Below are positions 7,973-17,236 of a DNA stretch of 64,000 bases, one piece after another (the stretch's first letter is position 1; each line of letters starts with the position of its first letter). Origin of the DNA: CAMPKL01 sp963817465 (GTDB lineage Bacteria; Acidobacteriota; Terriglobia; Bryobacterales; UBA6623). The notes beneath the pieces are model-generated. The model had not been told where the DNA came from. It worked only from the letters and a program-made list of their open reading frames with translations, and did no database searches. The stretch covers positions 186,001 through 250,000 of the forward strand of contig CAWFOP010000020.1 of assembly GCA_963817465.1 (NCBI GenBank), in the 5' to 3' direction. The translations under genes were made by a program, and so were the position numbers.

Positions 7973-10900
7973 ATGATTCGAAGGCTGATCAAATACGCCG
8001 CGATTCTCGCCGCCTTCATACTGCTGTTGGCCGCGGCGGGTCTGTCTTACCTCTATTTCAGAATTACCGGTGCGGTTTACGGGCACGCGCCTGAAACTGC
8101 TTCGGTTGTGCGGTATGCCGAACTCGGCCCCGACGTCGACGCAGCGCCGCCTGTCGTCGAACAATACGATTTTGATCCGGCGCGCTTCGCCGATCCCGGC
8201 GGCAAATTCGGTCCCATGACGCGTTGGTGGTGGCCTGGAGCCGATGTCGGGCGGACGGAACTCGAACGCGAGATCGCTCTGTTCGCCGAAACCGGATTCG
8301 CCGGCGTTGAGATTCAACCTTTCACGATGGGGTTGAACCCCGACGCCGATGCGGCGGATCGTGGCCGCGTCATGAGTTGGGACAGCGACGCCTACTACGA
8401 AAAGCTCCGCGGGGTTCTCGTCGCCGCGGCCGAAAAGGGGTTGATCGTCGACCTCAACGGGGGCAGCGGCTGGCCCACGGGCGGCCCGCAAATAGCGCTT
8501 GAAGATAACTTTCTGACGCTGCTGTTCAATGAAACTGAAGTCAGCGGCGGAAGAGAGGTTCGTTTGGATCTCGAGCCGCCCGAGCCGCCGCTGACGGCCT
8601 ATCTCTCCCTGGCCCTTGCCGGATTGTTCGGCGGAGAAGCGCGAGGCGTGTACTTTCCGCAGGCCGCGAAACTCGTCGCGGTGAGCGCCGCCAAAATGGT
8701 CCGGGACGAGCGCTCGCCCTGGGTTTGGAATACCTCGGATCAAGTCGCCCTCGATCCCGCTAGCGCAGTCGACCTATCGGCGAAGGCGTCCGACCGGGTG
8801 CTCACTTGGCAGGCGCCGGAGGGCGACTGGAGGATCGTCTCGTTTTGGTCCATGCCCGACGGCGAGGCGCCGTCCTTGATCGCCAAGTCGCCCGCCGGGT
8901 TTGTTGTCGATCATTTCTCCCCCGATAAGGTTCGCGCTAACTATGACTACTTGTTCGGTTCACGGACCGGCTTGCCCGCCTTCTACGGAAAGCCGTTGAG
9001 GGCGATTTTCAATGACAGCTACGAGTTCAAGGCGGACCGCCATTTCACATCCGATTTCTTTGAGGAATTCCAAAAGCGTCGCGGGTACGACATTCGTCCC
9101 TGGTTGCCGGCGGTCATGGAGCCTGGCTACAACCACATGCTGGCGCACCTCATGGCGCCGCCATCCAGGCCGGACTTCGTGTTCTCCGATCAGGACCGGC
9201 GCCTGCGGTACGACTACGACCGTACTCTCAGCGACTTGTTGATCTCCGGCTTCCTCGACACGAGCGCCGATTGGATGAGCCGACGAGGGCTTCAACACCG
9301 TACCCAACCCTACGGTATGGCGATGGATGTGATCGCGGCTGCGGGGCATGCCGACATCCCCGAGACGGAACAGCTCTATTGGGGAGGCTCCGAGGCGTTC
9401 CTCAAAAGCGTCGCTTCCGGCGCTTGGCTTTACAACCGTCCCATCGTCAGCTCCGAGTCCGTCGTTTATATGAACCGGGAGTACATGTCCACGCCTCAAA
9501 AAATCAAGATCTCCGTTGATAAGGCGTTGACTTCCGGAGTCAATCAGATCATCTACCACGGGACAGCCTACCGCTATCTGACAAAGGACTTCGGCGAATT
9601 CGGATGGTATCCCTGGAGTTCGCCCTTCGCTGCATTCCTTGGATTCTCGACCGACCTTCGCGAGAGCAATCCTTTTTGGAAGTTCGTGCCTCAACTCAAT
9701 CGCTACATTGCGCGCTCTCAATACGCTCTGCGGTCGGGCCGGCCCTCGGTCGACGTGTTGCTCTATTACCCGTTCCTCGGATTCTTGATCAACGAGGAGG
9801 AGTTAAACCCTGAAGAGCTGTTGCCGAGAGGTGAATTCGTCGGAGTAGAGCCGCCGCTGCAGCCGCAGTCGATGCCGTGGATGCCGAAATTGAACGAGAA
9901 GGGGAAGTCGCCGACGCAGCAGTGGCTTGCGCAGGTGTGGGAGACGATCAACAAGCTCGAAGAGCTGGGCGTCGCGTGGGCCTGGGTGAACGACGAGTCG
10001 CTGCAGCAGGCCGAATACGCAAGGGGTCGATGGCGGATTCGCGGCGGCGACTATCAAGCTCTTATTCTTCCGTACGTTCCTTTCATTCGGGTCGAGACCG
10101 TCGCCCACCTGCGGGAATTGGCGGAACAGGGCGCCGCCATCGCAATAGTCGGCGACCCCCCGGGCCGGCAGCCAAGCTTCCGGGATTACCAGGCCCAGGA
10201 TCGGGCCGTTGTCGCCCATTTCAGCCGCATCGCGTCCCTCGACAACGTTGCGCAGCTTCCAGCGGCGGACAGCCTCGCGGTTTGGAGTATGCCGCTTGCC
10301 CGACCCATCCGCTATCACGAGCCCTACCGCCATCTGCGGCAGATTCACCGCAGCATGTCCAACGGCGATCGAGTCGCGTTCATCCGAAGCAAGGCGAACG
10401 ACTGGACGGAGATCGAACTGGATCTCGACTCCGGGATGCGCTCCCTGACCTGGCTCAATCCGGACGATGGGTCGATGCGTGACAGCGGGGATGGTTCGTA
10501 CCGACTCCCGCCGTACGGTTCGGTGATTGCGTACGCGAGCGCTAGGGCTCGTCCGCCCGGCGTGTCCTCCCGGCAAGTCGGCGATCCCGAACCGGATGAG
10601 GCGGCTGTGGCGCTCGACGATTGGAAGCTCGAGGCGGGCGAGTTCAAATTGGACCATGCTTCCTTAGGCGACTGGCGGGACCAGTCCGAGCTTCGATTCG
10701 CTGGTGAGGCCGTCTATCGCACGCAGATTGAGCTGAGCGCCCTCGATCCGCGGTCGGGGTATGTCCTCGATCTGGGCAATGTGTCCGCGACGGCTGAGGT
10801 CACTGTCAACGGTACGCCGATCGGAGCGGCAATCTACGCTCCTTATGCGCTCGACATTACGGATGCCCTGCAGCAGGGCTCGAACGCTCTCGAGGTTCGC

Positions 10901-11050
10901 GTGACGGCTCCCGCAATCAATCGGCTGCTCGGCAAGGCGGCGCGCGGCGATCCCGGCTATGGCCAATTCAAAGGCAAGGAAAGCTCGGCTATGCCTGCGG
11001 GCTTATTCGGCCCGGTGCGACTGCGAAAGATCGTGACGGCAAGGCCTTGA
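7973..11050 (+). CDS. Membrane-anchored GH106-like glycoside hydrolase (alpha-L-rhamnosidase type)
   Basis: The protein has 1025 residues. The N-terminus (MIRRLIKYAAILAAFILLLAAAGL) is a signal anchor. The start of the catalytic region, MTRWWWPGADVGRTELEREI followed by FAETGFAGVEIQPF, is characteristic of GH106 and related large hydrolases, where an RWWWPG motif opens the barrel. Acid-rich motifs that could carry catalytic or calcium-binding residues are FNDSYEF (about residue 346), PETEQLYWGG (about 462) and SSESVVYMN (about 492). I cannot assign catalytic residues without an alignment. The C-terminal 120 residues form a jelly-roll carbohydrate-binding module (NALEVRVTAPAINRL, GLFGPVRLR). It is expected to act on rhamnose-containing glycans in the periplasm. 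It starts 21 bases after the TPR gene with no clear Shine-Dalgarno, suggesting coupled expression. Confidence 0.8.
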   Translation: MIRRLIKYAAILAAFILLLAAAGLSYLYFRITGAVYGHAPETASVVRYAELGPDVDAAPPVVEQYDFDPARFADPGGKFGPMTRWWWPGADVGRTELEREIALFAETGFAGVEIQPFTMGLNPDADAADRGRVMSWDSDAYYEKLRGVLVAAAEKGLIVDLNGGSGWPTGGPQIALEDNFLTLLFNETEVSGGREVRLDLEPPEPPLTAYLSLALAGLFGGEARGVYFPQAAKLVAVSAAKMVRDERSPWVWNTSDQVALDPASAVDLSAKASDRVLTWQAPEGDWRIVSFWSMPDGEAPSLIAKSPAGFVVDHFSPDKVRANYDYLFGSRTGLPAFYGKPLRAIFNDSYEFKADRHFTSDFFEEFQKRRGYDIRPWLPAVMEPGYNHMLAHLMAPPSRPDFVFSDQDRRLRYDYDRTLSDLLISGFLDTSADWMSRRGLQHRTQPYGMAMDVIAAAGHADIPETEQLYWGGSEAFLKSVASGAWLYNRPIVSSESVVYMNREYMSTPQKIKISVDKALTSGVNQIIYHGTAYRYLTKDFGEFGWYPWSSPFAAFLGFSTDLRESNPFWKFVPQLNRYIARSQYALRSGRPSVDVLLYYPFLGFLINEEELNPEELLPRGEFVGVEPPLQPQSMPWMPKLNEKGKSPTQQWLAQVWETINKLEELGVAWAWVNDESLQQAEYARGRWRIRGGDYQALILPYVPFIRVETVAHLRELAEQGAAIAIVGDPPGRQPSFRDYQAQDRAVVAHFSRIASLDNVAQLPAADSLAVWSMPLARPIRYHEPYRHLRQIHRSMSNGDRVAFIRSKANDWTEIELDLDSGMRSLTWLNPDDGSMRDSGDGSYRLPPYGSVIAYASARARPPGVSSRQVGDPEPDEAAVALDDWKLEAGEFKLDHASLGDWRDQSELRFAGEAVYRTQIELSALDPRSGYVLDLGNVSATAEVTVNGTPIGAAIYAPYALDITDALQQGSNALEVRVTAPAINRLLGKAARGDPGYGQFKGKESSAMPAGLFGPVRLRKIVTARP

Positions 11051-11069
11051 GAGGAGGCCCCGCCATCTC

Positions 11070-11085
11070 GTGCATATTTATGCAC
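11070..11085. promoter_or_regulatory. Perfect 16-bp palindrome, predicted SorC operator 2
   Basis: GTGCATA-TT-TATGCAC is a perfect inverted repeat with the same 14-base core as the receptor operator. A -35-like TTGACT starts 3 bases after it (11088-11093); the matching -10 is weak (ATTACC region). The site is in the 92-base gap before the DUF1553 gene and would put that gene pair under the same regulator as the receptor. Confidence 0.75.
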
Positions 11086-11142
11086 AGTTGACTGAATAGG
11101 CGGGCTATCCATTACCATGACCGATGGATCGTGGAAAGAACG

Positions 11143-13482
11143 ATGAAGATCAGGTTTTACGCTTCATTCCTATTTGTGGCCCTTCTGTTCGCCGCGGTCC
11201 CCAACGCTCAAGCAAAAGTGGATTTTGGTCGCCAGGTCCATCCGATCTTGGTGAAGAAATGCTTCGGTTGCCATAGCTCGTCGGTCAAGCAGGGAGAACT
11301 GTCGGTCGAAACCCGCAAGACGATGCTTGCCGGCGGCGCTCATGGACCCGCAATCGTGCCGAGCGACCCCGCGAAGAGTCCGCTGTACCAGCATGTCGCG
11401 GGCCTGGTTGAGCCGCGGATGCCGATGGGCATGGCGCCGCTGACTGACTCGGAGATCGAGCTAATACGCCAATGGATCGACGAAGGCGCGACGTGGGACC
11501 AATCAAACGAAGGCCCCTCGCGGGCGACGGCCCCGCTGGAGCCGCGCAAGGTCGAGCCGCCTGTTGGCGAGCAGCCCAATCCAGTGGACCGTTTTCTCGC
11601 AGCCTACCGGAGCGAAAAGCGGCTGCCGGCGCAAAAGCTCGTCTCTGACTCGCTGTTCCTGCGCCGTGCATATCTCGACTTGTGGGGATTTGTGCCCCCA
11701 CCGGCGAAGCGGCAGGCCTTTCTTGAAGACAGCGATCCTCAAAAGCGTTCCGAGCTGATCGATGCTTTGCTGGCTGACGATGCGCTGTACGCCGGCAATT
11801 GGATCACCTACTGGAATGACCTGCTGCGCAACGACGAAGGAGTCATCTATCACGGCGGCCGCGAATCGATCACCGACTGGCTGCTTGACGCCCTGGAGCG
11901 GGACATCCCTTACGACCGGATGGTCCGCGACTTGCTTAGTCCGCAAGGGGAGGGCGCGCCCGAAGGCTTTCTGATCGGGGTGAACTGGCGCGGCGTCGTG
12001 AACGCGAGTCAGACGCCTTCGATGCAGGCTGCGCAGAATAGTGCGCAGGTGTTTCTCGGCGTCAATCTCAAGTGCGCTTCGTGCCACGACAGCTTCGTCA
12101 ATCAATGGAAGCTCGCCGATTCATATGGTTTAGCGTCGTTCTTCTCGGACGAACCGCTGGAGTTAGTTCGCTGTGACGCGCCGACCGGCCAGAAAGCCGC
12201 AGTCAAGTTCCTATTCCCGCAACTCGGGCAGGCTGACGCGTCGGCGTCATTAGCCGAGCGGCGTCAAGCCGCCGCGAAGCTGTTTACCGCGGTCGAAAAC
12301 GGCCGCTTCGCGCGCACGATCGTCAATCGTTATTGGAAAGAGTTGCTGGGCCGCGGCTTGGTCGAGCCCGCCGACGACATGGATCAACCGGCCTGGGACC
12401 AAGACCTGCTCGACTGGTTGGCGGACGATTTTGTCGCCCACGGCTACGATTTGAAGCACCTGTTGCGTCAGGTCATGACTTCGGACGCCTACCAATCCGT
12501 CGCGGTCGACGCTCAAGCCGGAGGCGGCTATGTGTTTCGCGGCCCGCTCGAGCGCCACATGAGCGCCGAACAATTCGCGGACTCGATCTCGTCGTTGACA
12601 GGAGAATGGGCCGCACGCGAGGCCTCCGACGGACCGAAGTGGGCGCGCGATTGGCGGATCAAGGCGACCCCGCTGGCGCGCGCCTTGGGGCGGCCGGTGC
12701 GTGATCAAGTCTTCACCGAGCGGAACGAGAAGCCCACGACCCTGCAGGCCCTCGAGTTGCTGAACGGAGAGACGCTTACTAAGCGGCTTCATAGCGGAGC
12801 TCAGCGCCTGCTCGGGCGGTTGCCCGAGGCTCCTGCCGCACTTTGGGACAGCGGCGTCACCAACGGCGCATCAAGCAAGGACAAGCCGCTGCCCTCGTTC
12901 GACATCGATATTAGAGGGGTGGACAAACTCTACTTGCTCGTCCGTGACTCTCAATCCTACGACCCTTCGCGCGTCGTGGCCGGATGGGTGAACGCGCGCT
13001 TTATCGACCATGGCAGGGAGCGGCCATTGGCTGATAGCGATTCGCGCTTGGTGCGCAAGCTCACGTTCAAAGAGGGGAGTGACGAGAAGGCCGTCGGCGG
13101 CGGAGTTCCCATGCGGGTCGTTGTGGAGACGAAAGGGGCGGAGCGGTTGATCGGCGAAGCGGTGGTGGACGATGGCTCGCAGCAAGCCGATATCATGCCG
13201 CGGGTGCGGTTCTTCGTATTCAGCGAGGAGCCTGACCCCGACCGTCTAACGACGCCTGCCGGCGGGTCGCCGATCGCTTATGTCCCGCCGCCGCTGCCCG
13301 GACGGCCCATCCCCGCGGTGCGCGACCTTTACGCGCGAGCGCTCGGCCGGGAGCCGACTTCGGGAGAGACCGCCCTCGCGCTGGAGCTGTTGCGGCCGAA
13401 GGGCGACGTGATTCCCACCGAGGGAGTTGAAGATCTGCTGTGGAGCCTGGTTTTGCTCCCGGAGTTCCAGGTGATTCGCTAG
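11143..13482 (+). CDS. PSD1-type cytochrome c domain / DUF1549-DUF1553 protein
   Basis: The protein has 779 residues. The ATG at 11143 is preferred over the GTG at 11131 because GGAAAG lies at normal spacing and the signal peptide then starts MKIRFYASFLFVALLF and ends at NAQA. Residues about 28-95 are a planctomycete-type cytochrome c domain with one CXXCH heme motif (KCFGCHSS). The DUF1549 (LRRAYLDLWGFVPP) and DUF1553 (NRYWKELLGRGLVEP) regions follow, with a second CXXCH (CASCHDSF). Such proteins are exported and are abundant in planctomycetes and acidobacteria; they are thought to act in redox steps of complex-carbohydrate use. The DUF1501 gene follows 9 bases later. An operator shared with the TonB receptor lies upstream. 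Confidence 0.88.
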   Translation: MKIRFYASFLFVALLFAAVPNAQAKVDFGRQVHPILVKKCFGCHSSSVKQGELSVETRKTMLAGGAHGPAIVPSDPAKSPLYQHVAGLVEPRMPMGMAPLTDSEIELIRQWIDEGATWDQSNEGPSRATAPLEPRKVEPPVGEQPNPVDRFLAAYRSEKRLPAQKLVSDSLFLRRAYLDLWGFVPPPAKRQAFLEDSDPQKRSELIDALLADDALYAGNWITYWNDLLRNDEGVIYHGGRESITDWLLDALERDIPYDRMVRDLLSPQGEGAPEGFLIGVNWRGVVNASQTPSMQAAQNSAQVFLGVNLKCASCHDSFVNQWKLADSYGLASFFSDEPLELVRCDAPTGQKAAVKFLFPQLGQADASASLAERRQAAAKLFTAVENGRFARTIVNRYWKELLGRGLVEPADDMDQPAWDQDLLDWLADDFVAHGYDLKHLLRQVMTSDAYQSVAVDAQAGGGYVFRGPLERHMSAEQFADSISSLTGEWAAREASDGPKWARDWRIKATPLARALGRPVRDQVFTERNEKPTTLQALELLNGETLTKRLHSGAQRLLGRLPEAPAALWDSGVTNGASSKDKPLPSFDIDIRGVDKLYLLVRDSQSYDPSRVVAGWVNARFIDHGRERPLADSDSRLVRKLTFKEGSDEKAVGGGVPMRVVVETKGAERLIGEAVVDDGSQQADIMPRVRFFVFSEEPDPDRLTTPAGGSPIAYVPPPLPGRPIPAVRDLYARALGREPTSGETALALELLRPKGDVIPTEGVEDLLWSLVLLPEFQVIR

Positions 13483-13491
13483 GAGGCGACG

Positions 13492-14928
13492 ATGCGCGAC
13501 GATCCCGTACGAGAACTGTTTGGAGGCCTCAGCCGTCGTCGGTTCCTGCAATCTTCGGCCGGCGCGATGGCGGCTCTTGGTACGGGCGCTCCACGCTTGC
13601 TCCAATCTCAAACCAAACCCCAAGCTCGCGCCGACACGATGATCCTCATCTGGATGGCGGGGGGCATGGCGCAAACCGAGACGTTTGATCCGAAGACCTA
13701 CACGCCGTTCGAAGACGGGCTCGAAGCCAAACGCGTGCTGAGCACGTTCCCGCCTATCGACACGGCGGTTGACAACATCAAATTGTCGCAGGGCCTGGAG
13801 CGCTTGGCCAAGGTGATGGATCGCGGCACGTTGATCCGCAGCTACCGATCCGGCGATCTCGGGTTCATCCTTCACTCCCGGCATCAGTTCCATTGGCACA
13901 CCGGCTATGTGCCTCCGCTCTCGGTAGCCGCTCCGCACTTTGGAGCCTGGGTGGCGAGCGCCTTGGGTCCCAACAATCCGAACCTTCCGGCATTCGTTGA
14001 CGTCGGTCAGAACCTCGAGATCGGCGCCGAAAGCGACTCTCTGAAGGCGTTCCACACGGCGGGCTTCCTCGGCTCCGAGAACGGCCCGTTTTTCATTGCC
14101 GATCCTGTGGACGCGGCGGCCAGCGTGCGCCCCCCCGGCGGCATGACGTCGGAGCGCGCCGCGAGTCGCTGGGAGCGCTTCCGCAAGCTGGCCGCCGAGG
14201 GTCCTCTCGCCAAATACGGCTCGAGCTTTCAGCAAGAGTCGATGCTGCGGTCCTACGACAACGCACACCGACTGCTGAGCTCGCCGGCCGCTAAGGCGTT
14301 CGATCTCTCTCTGGAGCCCGATAAGAAGAGCGCTCCCTACGGCGATTCACGCTTCGGGCGCAGTTGCTTGCTTGCCCGTCGTCTCGCCGAAGCCGGCGCT
14401 CGTTTCATCGAAGTCACGACTGAATACATTCCCTTCCGGTATTGGGACACTCATGACAACGGCCACACTCGCGCCCGCGACATGAAGGCGACAGTCGACG
14501 GGCCGGTCTCGCAGCTCATCCTCGATTTGGAGGAACGCGGCTTGCTCGGGCGCACACTCGTCGTGTTGGCCAGCGAGTTCGGTCGCGACATGATCACCGA
14601 GGGACGTCCCGGCCAAACCGTGAAGGAGCAGGTCAAACAGCCCGACGTCATTCACGAGCTGAAGCACTACGGCATGCATCGCCACTTCACCGAAGCCTCG
14701 AGCGTTTTATTGTTCGGCGGCGGCTTCAAGCGCGGCTTCGTCTACGGCAAGACCGCAGACGAGCGTCCTTGTACGGTCGTCGAAGGTCGCCTCGAGATCT
14801 CTGACCTTCACGCGACCCTGTACCACGCTCTGGGCATCCCGCCCGATCATGGCGCGACGATCGAGCAGCGGCCGTTCCACGTAACTAAGGACGGCAAGGG
14901 CAAGGTCGTTGAGGACTTGTTAGCGTAG
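13492..14928 (+). CDS. Tat-exported DUF1501 (sulfatase-like fold) protein
   Basis: The protein has 478 residues. A TAGGAGG ribosome-binding site overlaps the preceding stop codon. The N-terminus has a canonical twin-arginine signal (SRRRFLQSSAGAMAALG). The mature part begins MILIWMAGGMAQTETFDPK, the conserved opening of DUF1501, which belongs to the alkaline-phosphatase/sulfatase-like superfamily. Near the C-terminus are VLASEFGRD and a conserved GGGFKRGFVYG block. DUF1501 and DUF1553 genes are almost always paired, as here, and are predicted to work together outside the cytoplasm. The biochemical role is unknown. Confidence 0.88.
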   Translation: MRDDPVRELFGGLSRRRFLQSSAGAMAALGTGAPRLLQSQTKPQARADTMILIWMAGGMAQTETFDPKTYTPFEDGLEAKRVLSTFPPIDTAVDNIKLSQGLERLAKVMDRGTLIRSYRSGDLGFILHSRHQFHWHTGYVPPLSVAAPHFGAWVASALGPNNPNLPAFVDVGQNLEIGAESDSLKAFHTAGFLGSENGPFFIADPVDAAASVRPPGGMTSERAASRWERFRKLAAEGPLAKYGSSFQQESMLRSYDNAHRLLSSPAAKAFDLSLEPDKKSAPYGDSRFGRSCLLARRLAEAGARFIEVTTEYIPFRYWDTHDNGHTRARDMKATVDGPVSQLILDLEERGLLGRTLVVLASEFGRDMITEGRPGQTVKEQVKQPDVIHELKHYGMHRHFTEASSVLLFGGGFKRGFVYGKTADERPCTVVEGRLEISDLHATLYHALGIPPDHGATIEQRPFHVTKDGKGKVVEDLLA

Positions 14929-15173
14929 AACGCCGGGGTCCAATCCGCGCAAAGGCGCTGATTCTCGAAGATGTTCTCTTGTCCTGAGCGCAGAGGCCGC
15001 GACTCCAACTCATCGCAGAGTCGGCGATTGTGCAGGTAACCCCGAATAGAGCTCACCGGAGCGCGCTGGACCGAGCACCACTTAGTTTTTGCAAACGAGA
15101 CGGGCGGACCGCTCGACTGGTATAAGCTCACGCAACCTCACTTTCGGCCGATCCATGGTTGCGTTTGTGCCTT
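14929..15173. other. Intergenic stretch, no gene recognised
   Basis: This 245-base gap separates DUF1501 from the DUF899 remnant. No clear terminator hairpin or promoter was seen. Translations of all frames lack family similarity, so the missing 5' part of the DUF899 gene is not preserved here. Confidence 0.5.
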
Positions 15174-15576
15174 GCCATATGTCCGATGTGCACGGCTTGG
15201 ATTGACTGCATTAATCGGAGTGGCCCGACACCTGACTCAAAACGTGGATCTCGCGATAGTAGCCGCGGCCGATCCGGGAGCACTCCGGGCGCACGCTCGT
15301 ACCCGAGGCTGGAACAGTTTGAGGCTGCTTAGCGCCGGCCCAAGCACGTTTAAGTACGATCTTGGCAGCGAAGATGAGGATGGAGGACAAGATTCGACAA
15401 TCTCCGTTTTTACTCGCGAAACAGATGGCACAATTCGCCACTTCTACAGCGGCCACCCATGGTTGGCGCCGGATATCCGCGAGCGCGGTCTGGATGAGTT
15501 GAACCCGATCTGGAACTTTCTTGATTTGACGCCGCAGGGCCGAGGCGATTGGTACGCGAAGCTCGACTATCATTGA
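15174..15576 (+). pseudogene. Broken DUF899 (thioredoxin-like) gene fragment
   Basis: The C-terminal half of a DUF899 protein is intact in one frame (LTQNVDLAIVAAADPGALRAH, STISVFTRETDGTIRHFYSG, LDLTPQGRGDWYAKLDY). The upstream CPMC motif (ICPMCTAWIDCIN, from about 15180) is in a different frame. The N-terminal third, with the KDYVF region, is not recognisable upstream. The gene therefore carries at least one frameshift and has lost its 5' end. DUF899 proteins are thioredoxin-fold proteins of uncertain function that are often scattered as single genes. Confidence 0.7.
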
Positions 15577-15697
15577 ACCGTCTAGCATTCGGGTTGATAC
15601 GCTAGGATCCGTCAGCCTCGTCGCCTGCCTCGATGGCCGTCTGATTGTGAGTCTCCGTGAAGAAGATTAGGGATCCTCGTCTCCAAGCGCGTGATCT

Positions 15698-16195
15698 ATG
15701 AATGACACAACCAGTTACCGCCCAAAGCTAGCGTTGTCCCCAACGTGGCGAAAAACAATCCTAACGGCGCACATCATTGTCTCGGTCGGCTTGCTGGGCG
15801 ATTCGGCGGGCTATCTCGCCGTTGCCATACGCGGAGCAAGCACAACAGATCGGGGGATGGCCGAGGCGTCGTATCAGATGTTGCGAATGTTCAGCTACGT
15901 GTTTGGCATCCCGCTCAGCTTTGCCGCCTTACTAAGCGGTACGCTGCTCGGTCTCGGCACCAAGTGGGGAGTGTTCCGCTATCCCTGGGTCGTCGCGAAG
16001 CTGCTGTTGATCATCTCGGTGATCGCCGTCGGGGCCCTCGTTCTCAAAGGAGGCATGGACGCGATGCTGACCGGTGGAGGAGGCGCCGAGGGCCGCTTGA
16101 TCGCCGGCGCAGCCTACGACGTTGCCGCGCTTACGGCCGCTACCGCGTTGGGAGTGTTTAAACCGGGCGGGCGATGGTCGTCAGTCGCGCGGTGA
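15698..16195 (+). CDS. DUF2269-like integral membrane protein
   Basis: The protein has 165 residues and four predicted membrane segments: residues about 24-45 (AHIIVSVGLLGDSAGYLAVAI), 65-85 (MFSYVFGIPLSFAALLSG), 95-120 (WVVAKLLLIISVIAVGALVL) and 135-155 (AYDVAALTAATALGVF). The layout and the WVVAKLLLI block resemble the DUF2269 family of small bacterial membrane proteins, whose function is unknown. No strong ribosome-binding site precedes the ATG. It is a single gene without an obvious operon partner, although the VOC gene follows after 62 bases. Confidence 0.65.
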   Translation: MNDTTSYRPKLALSPTWRKTILTAHIIVSVGLLGDSAGYLAVAIRGASTTDRGMAEASYQMLRMFSYVFGIPLSFAALLSGTLLGLGTKWGVFRYPWVVAKLLLIISVIAVGALVLKGGMDAMLTGGGGAEGRLIAGAAYDVAALTAATALGVFKPGGRWSSVAR

Positions 16196-16257
16196 CGGGG
16201 CGCAAATTTGAGTGACGGTGGCGTAGACCGGCAGTCGGTCGACGCCAAGGAGACGGC

Positions 16258-16707
16258 ATGACGGTTAAGCGCATGGACAACGTCGGCATCGTGGTAGAAG
16301 ACCTCGATGCCGCCATCGAGTTTTTCACCGAACTTGGCCTTGAGCTGGAGGGTCGCGCCCCCATCGAGGGCGACTGGGCGGATGGCGTCACTGGACTACG
16401 CAACATGCGCGTCGAGATTGCCATGATGCGTACGCCCGACGGTCACAGTCGGCTCGAAATGTCCCGATTTTTCGCGCCACGTGTGGTCGCTGATCACCGG
16501 AGCGCCCCAGTGAACGCTCTCGGCTACCTACGCGTCATGTTCGCCGTGGAGGACATCGACGACACGCTCGCTCGGCTCGGTAAACGCGGCGCGCAGCTAG
16601 TGGGCGAAGTGGTCCAGTACAAGGATACGTATCGCCTCTGTTACATCAGGGGACCCGAAGGAATTCTTATAGGGCTCGCCCAGGAACTCGAGGAGCATTC
16701 CCGATGA
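16258..16707 (+). CDS. VOC-superfamily protein (glyoxalase/bleomycin-resistance fold)
   Basis: The protein has 149 residues and starts MTVKRMDNVGIVVEDLDAAI, the first strand-helix of a vicinal-oxygen-chelate module. A second module begins near residue 92 (LGYLRVMFAVEDIDDTLARL) and ends with YIRGPEGILIGLAQEL, the usual closing strand. Candidate metal ligands are the Glu residues near the ends of each module; the first His of glyoxalase I is replaced by Asn-Val-Gly, so true glyoxalase activity is unlikely. An AAGGAG sequence precedes the start. Substrate unknown. Confidence 0.85.
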   Translation: MTVKRMDNVGIVVEDLDAAIEFFTELGLELEGRAPIEGDWADGVTGLRNMRVEIAMMRTPDGHSRLEMSRFFAPRVVADHRSAPVNALGYLRVMFAVEDIDDTLARLGKRGAQLVGEVVQYKDTYRLCYIRGPEGILIGLAQELEEHSR

Positions 16708-16814
16708 GCACAATTCCGTTGGCCAATATGGACGGGCGCCAACTATGCCCGTTCTCGCACCAAGCGGAAGTGATTCGCGAGGTGGGCCGCTTTATTTCGG
16801 ACAACGGGAACTGA
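16704..16814 (+). CDS. Possible 36-residue coupled small ORF
   Basis: An ATG overlaps the VOC stop codon (ATGA), opening a 36-codon frame that reads MSTIPLANMDGRQLCPFS and ends FISDNGN. The overlap would allow translational coupling. The peptide matches no family I recognise and could equally be a chance frame or the tail of a lost gene. Confidence 0.2.
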   Translation: MSTIPLANMDGRQLCPFSHQAEVIREVGRFISDNGN

Positions 16815-16912
16815 GAGGTCATCGATGCCCAGGGTCCACTTCAGCTCATTCCCTTTATCGCTGGACGGCCATGACGGTAGCCCGAATCAAAGTCTAGGTG
16901 GAGGTTCCTGTC

Positions 16913-17236
16913 ATGCCGAAATTCGTGACCATCGGATATGGCGATCAGGCCGGGTATGACCGCACGGCGCAGTCGGTCAAAGACGCCGCGCATGCACAGG
17001 ATGAGAAATTGCGTGCGGACGGAGCATGCATGGGGATCGCCGGCGCGCCGGTGCAGGTCCGAAACCCGGATGGGGCGGGTCTCGAAACGCGCGATGGCCC
17101 GTTTATGTCGTCCCCTCTACCGATCGCGGGGTTCGCGGTGATAGAAGCCTCCAACCTAGCGGAGGCAATCCACAAAGTCTCACAGGTTCCATGCGCCGTC
17201 GCCCACGGAGTGGTCGAGATCTGGCCCCTGGAGTGA
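16913..17236 (+). CDS. YCII-related (DGPF) domain protein
   Basis: The protein has 107 residues from the ATG at 16913, with GGAGG 8 bases upstream. It contains the signature ETRDGPFMSS preceded by VTIGYGDQAGYDRTA and followed by AGFAVIEASNLAEAIHKVSQVPCA, the usual order in YCII/DGPF proteins. The C-terminus has the common VEIWPLE ending. These small ferredoxin-like-fold proteins are often next to ECF sigma-factor genes, but none is present here. Function unknown. Confidence 0.85.
   Translation: MPKFVTIGYGDQAGYDRTAQSVKDAAHAQDEKLRADGACMGIAGAPVQVRNPDGAGLETRDGPFMSSPLPIAGFAVIEASNLAEAIHKVSQVPCAVAHGVVEIWPLE

Noticed and set aside
11040..11062. Short GGCCT/AGGCC hairpin after the GH106-like gene
   Set aside because: A 5-bp stem without a U-tract is too weak to call a terminator.
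13246..14268. 340-residue minus-strand frame
   Set aside because: It is antisense to the DUF1553 and DUF1501 genes and has low-complexity Arg/Ala composition.
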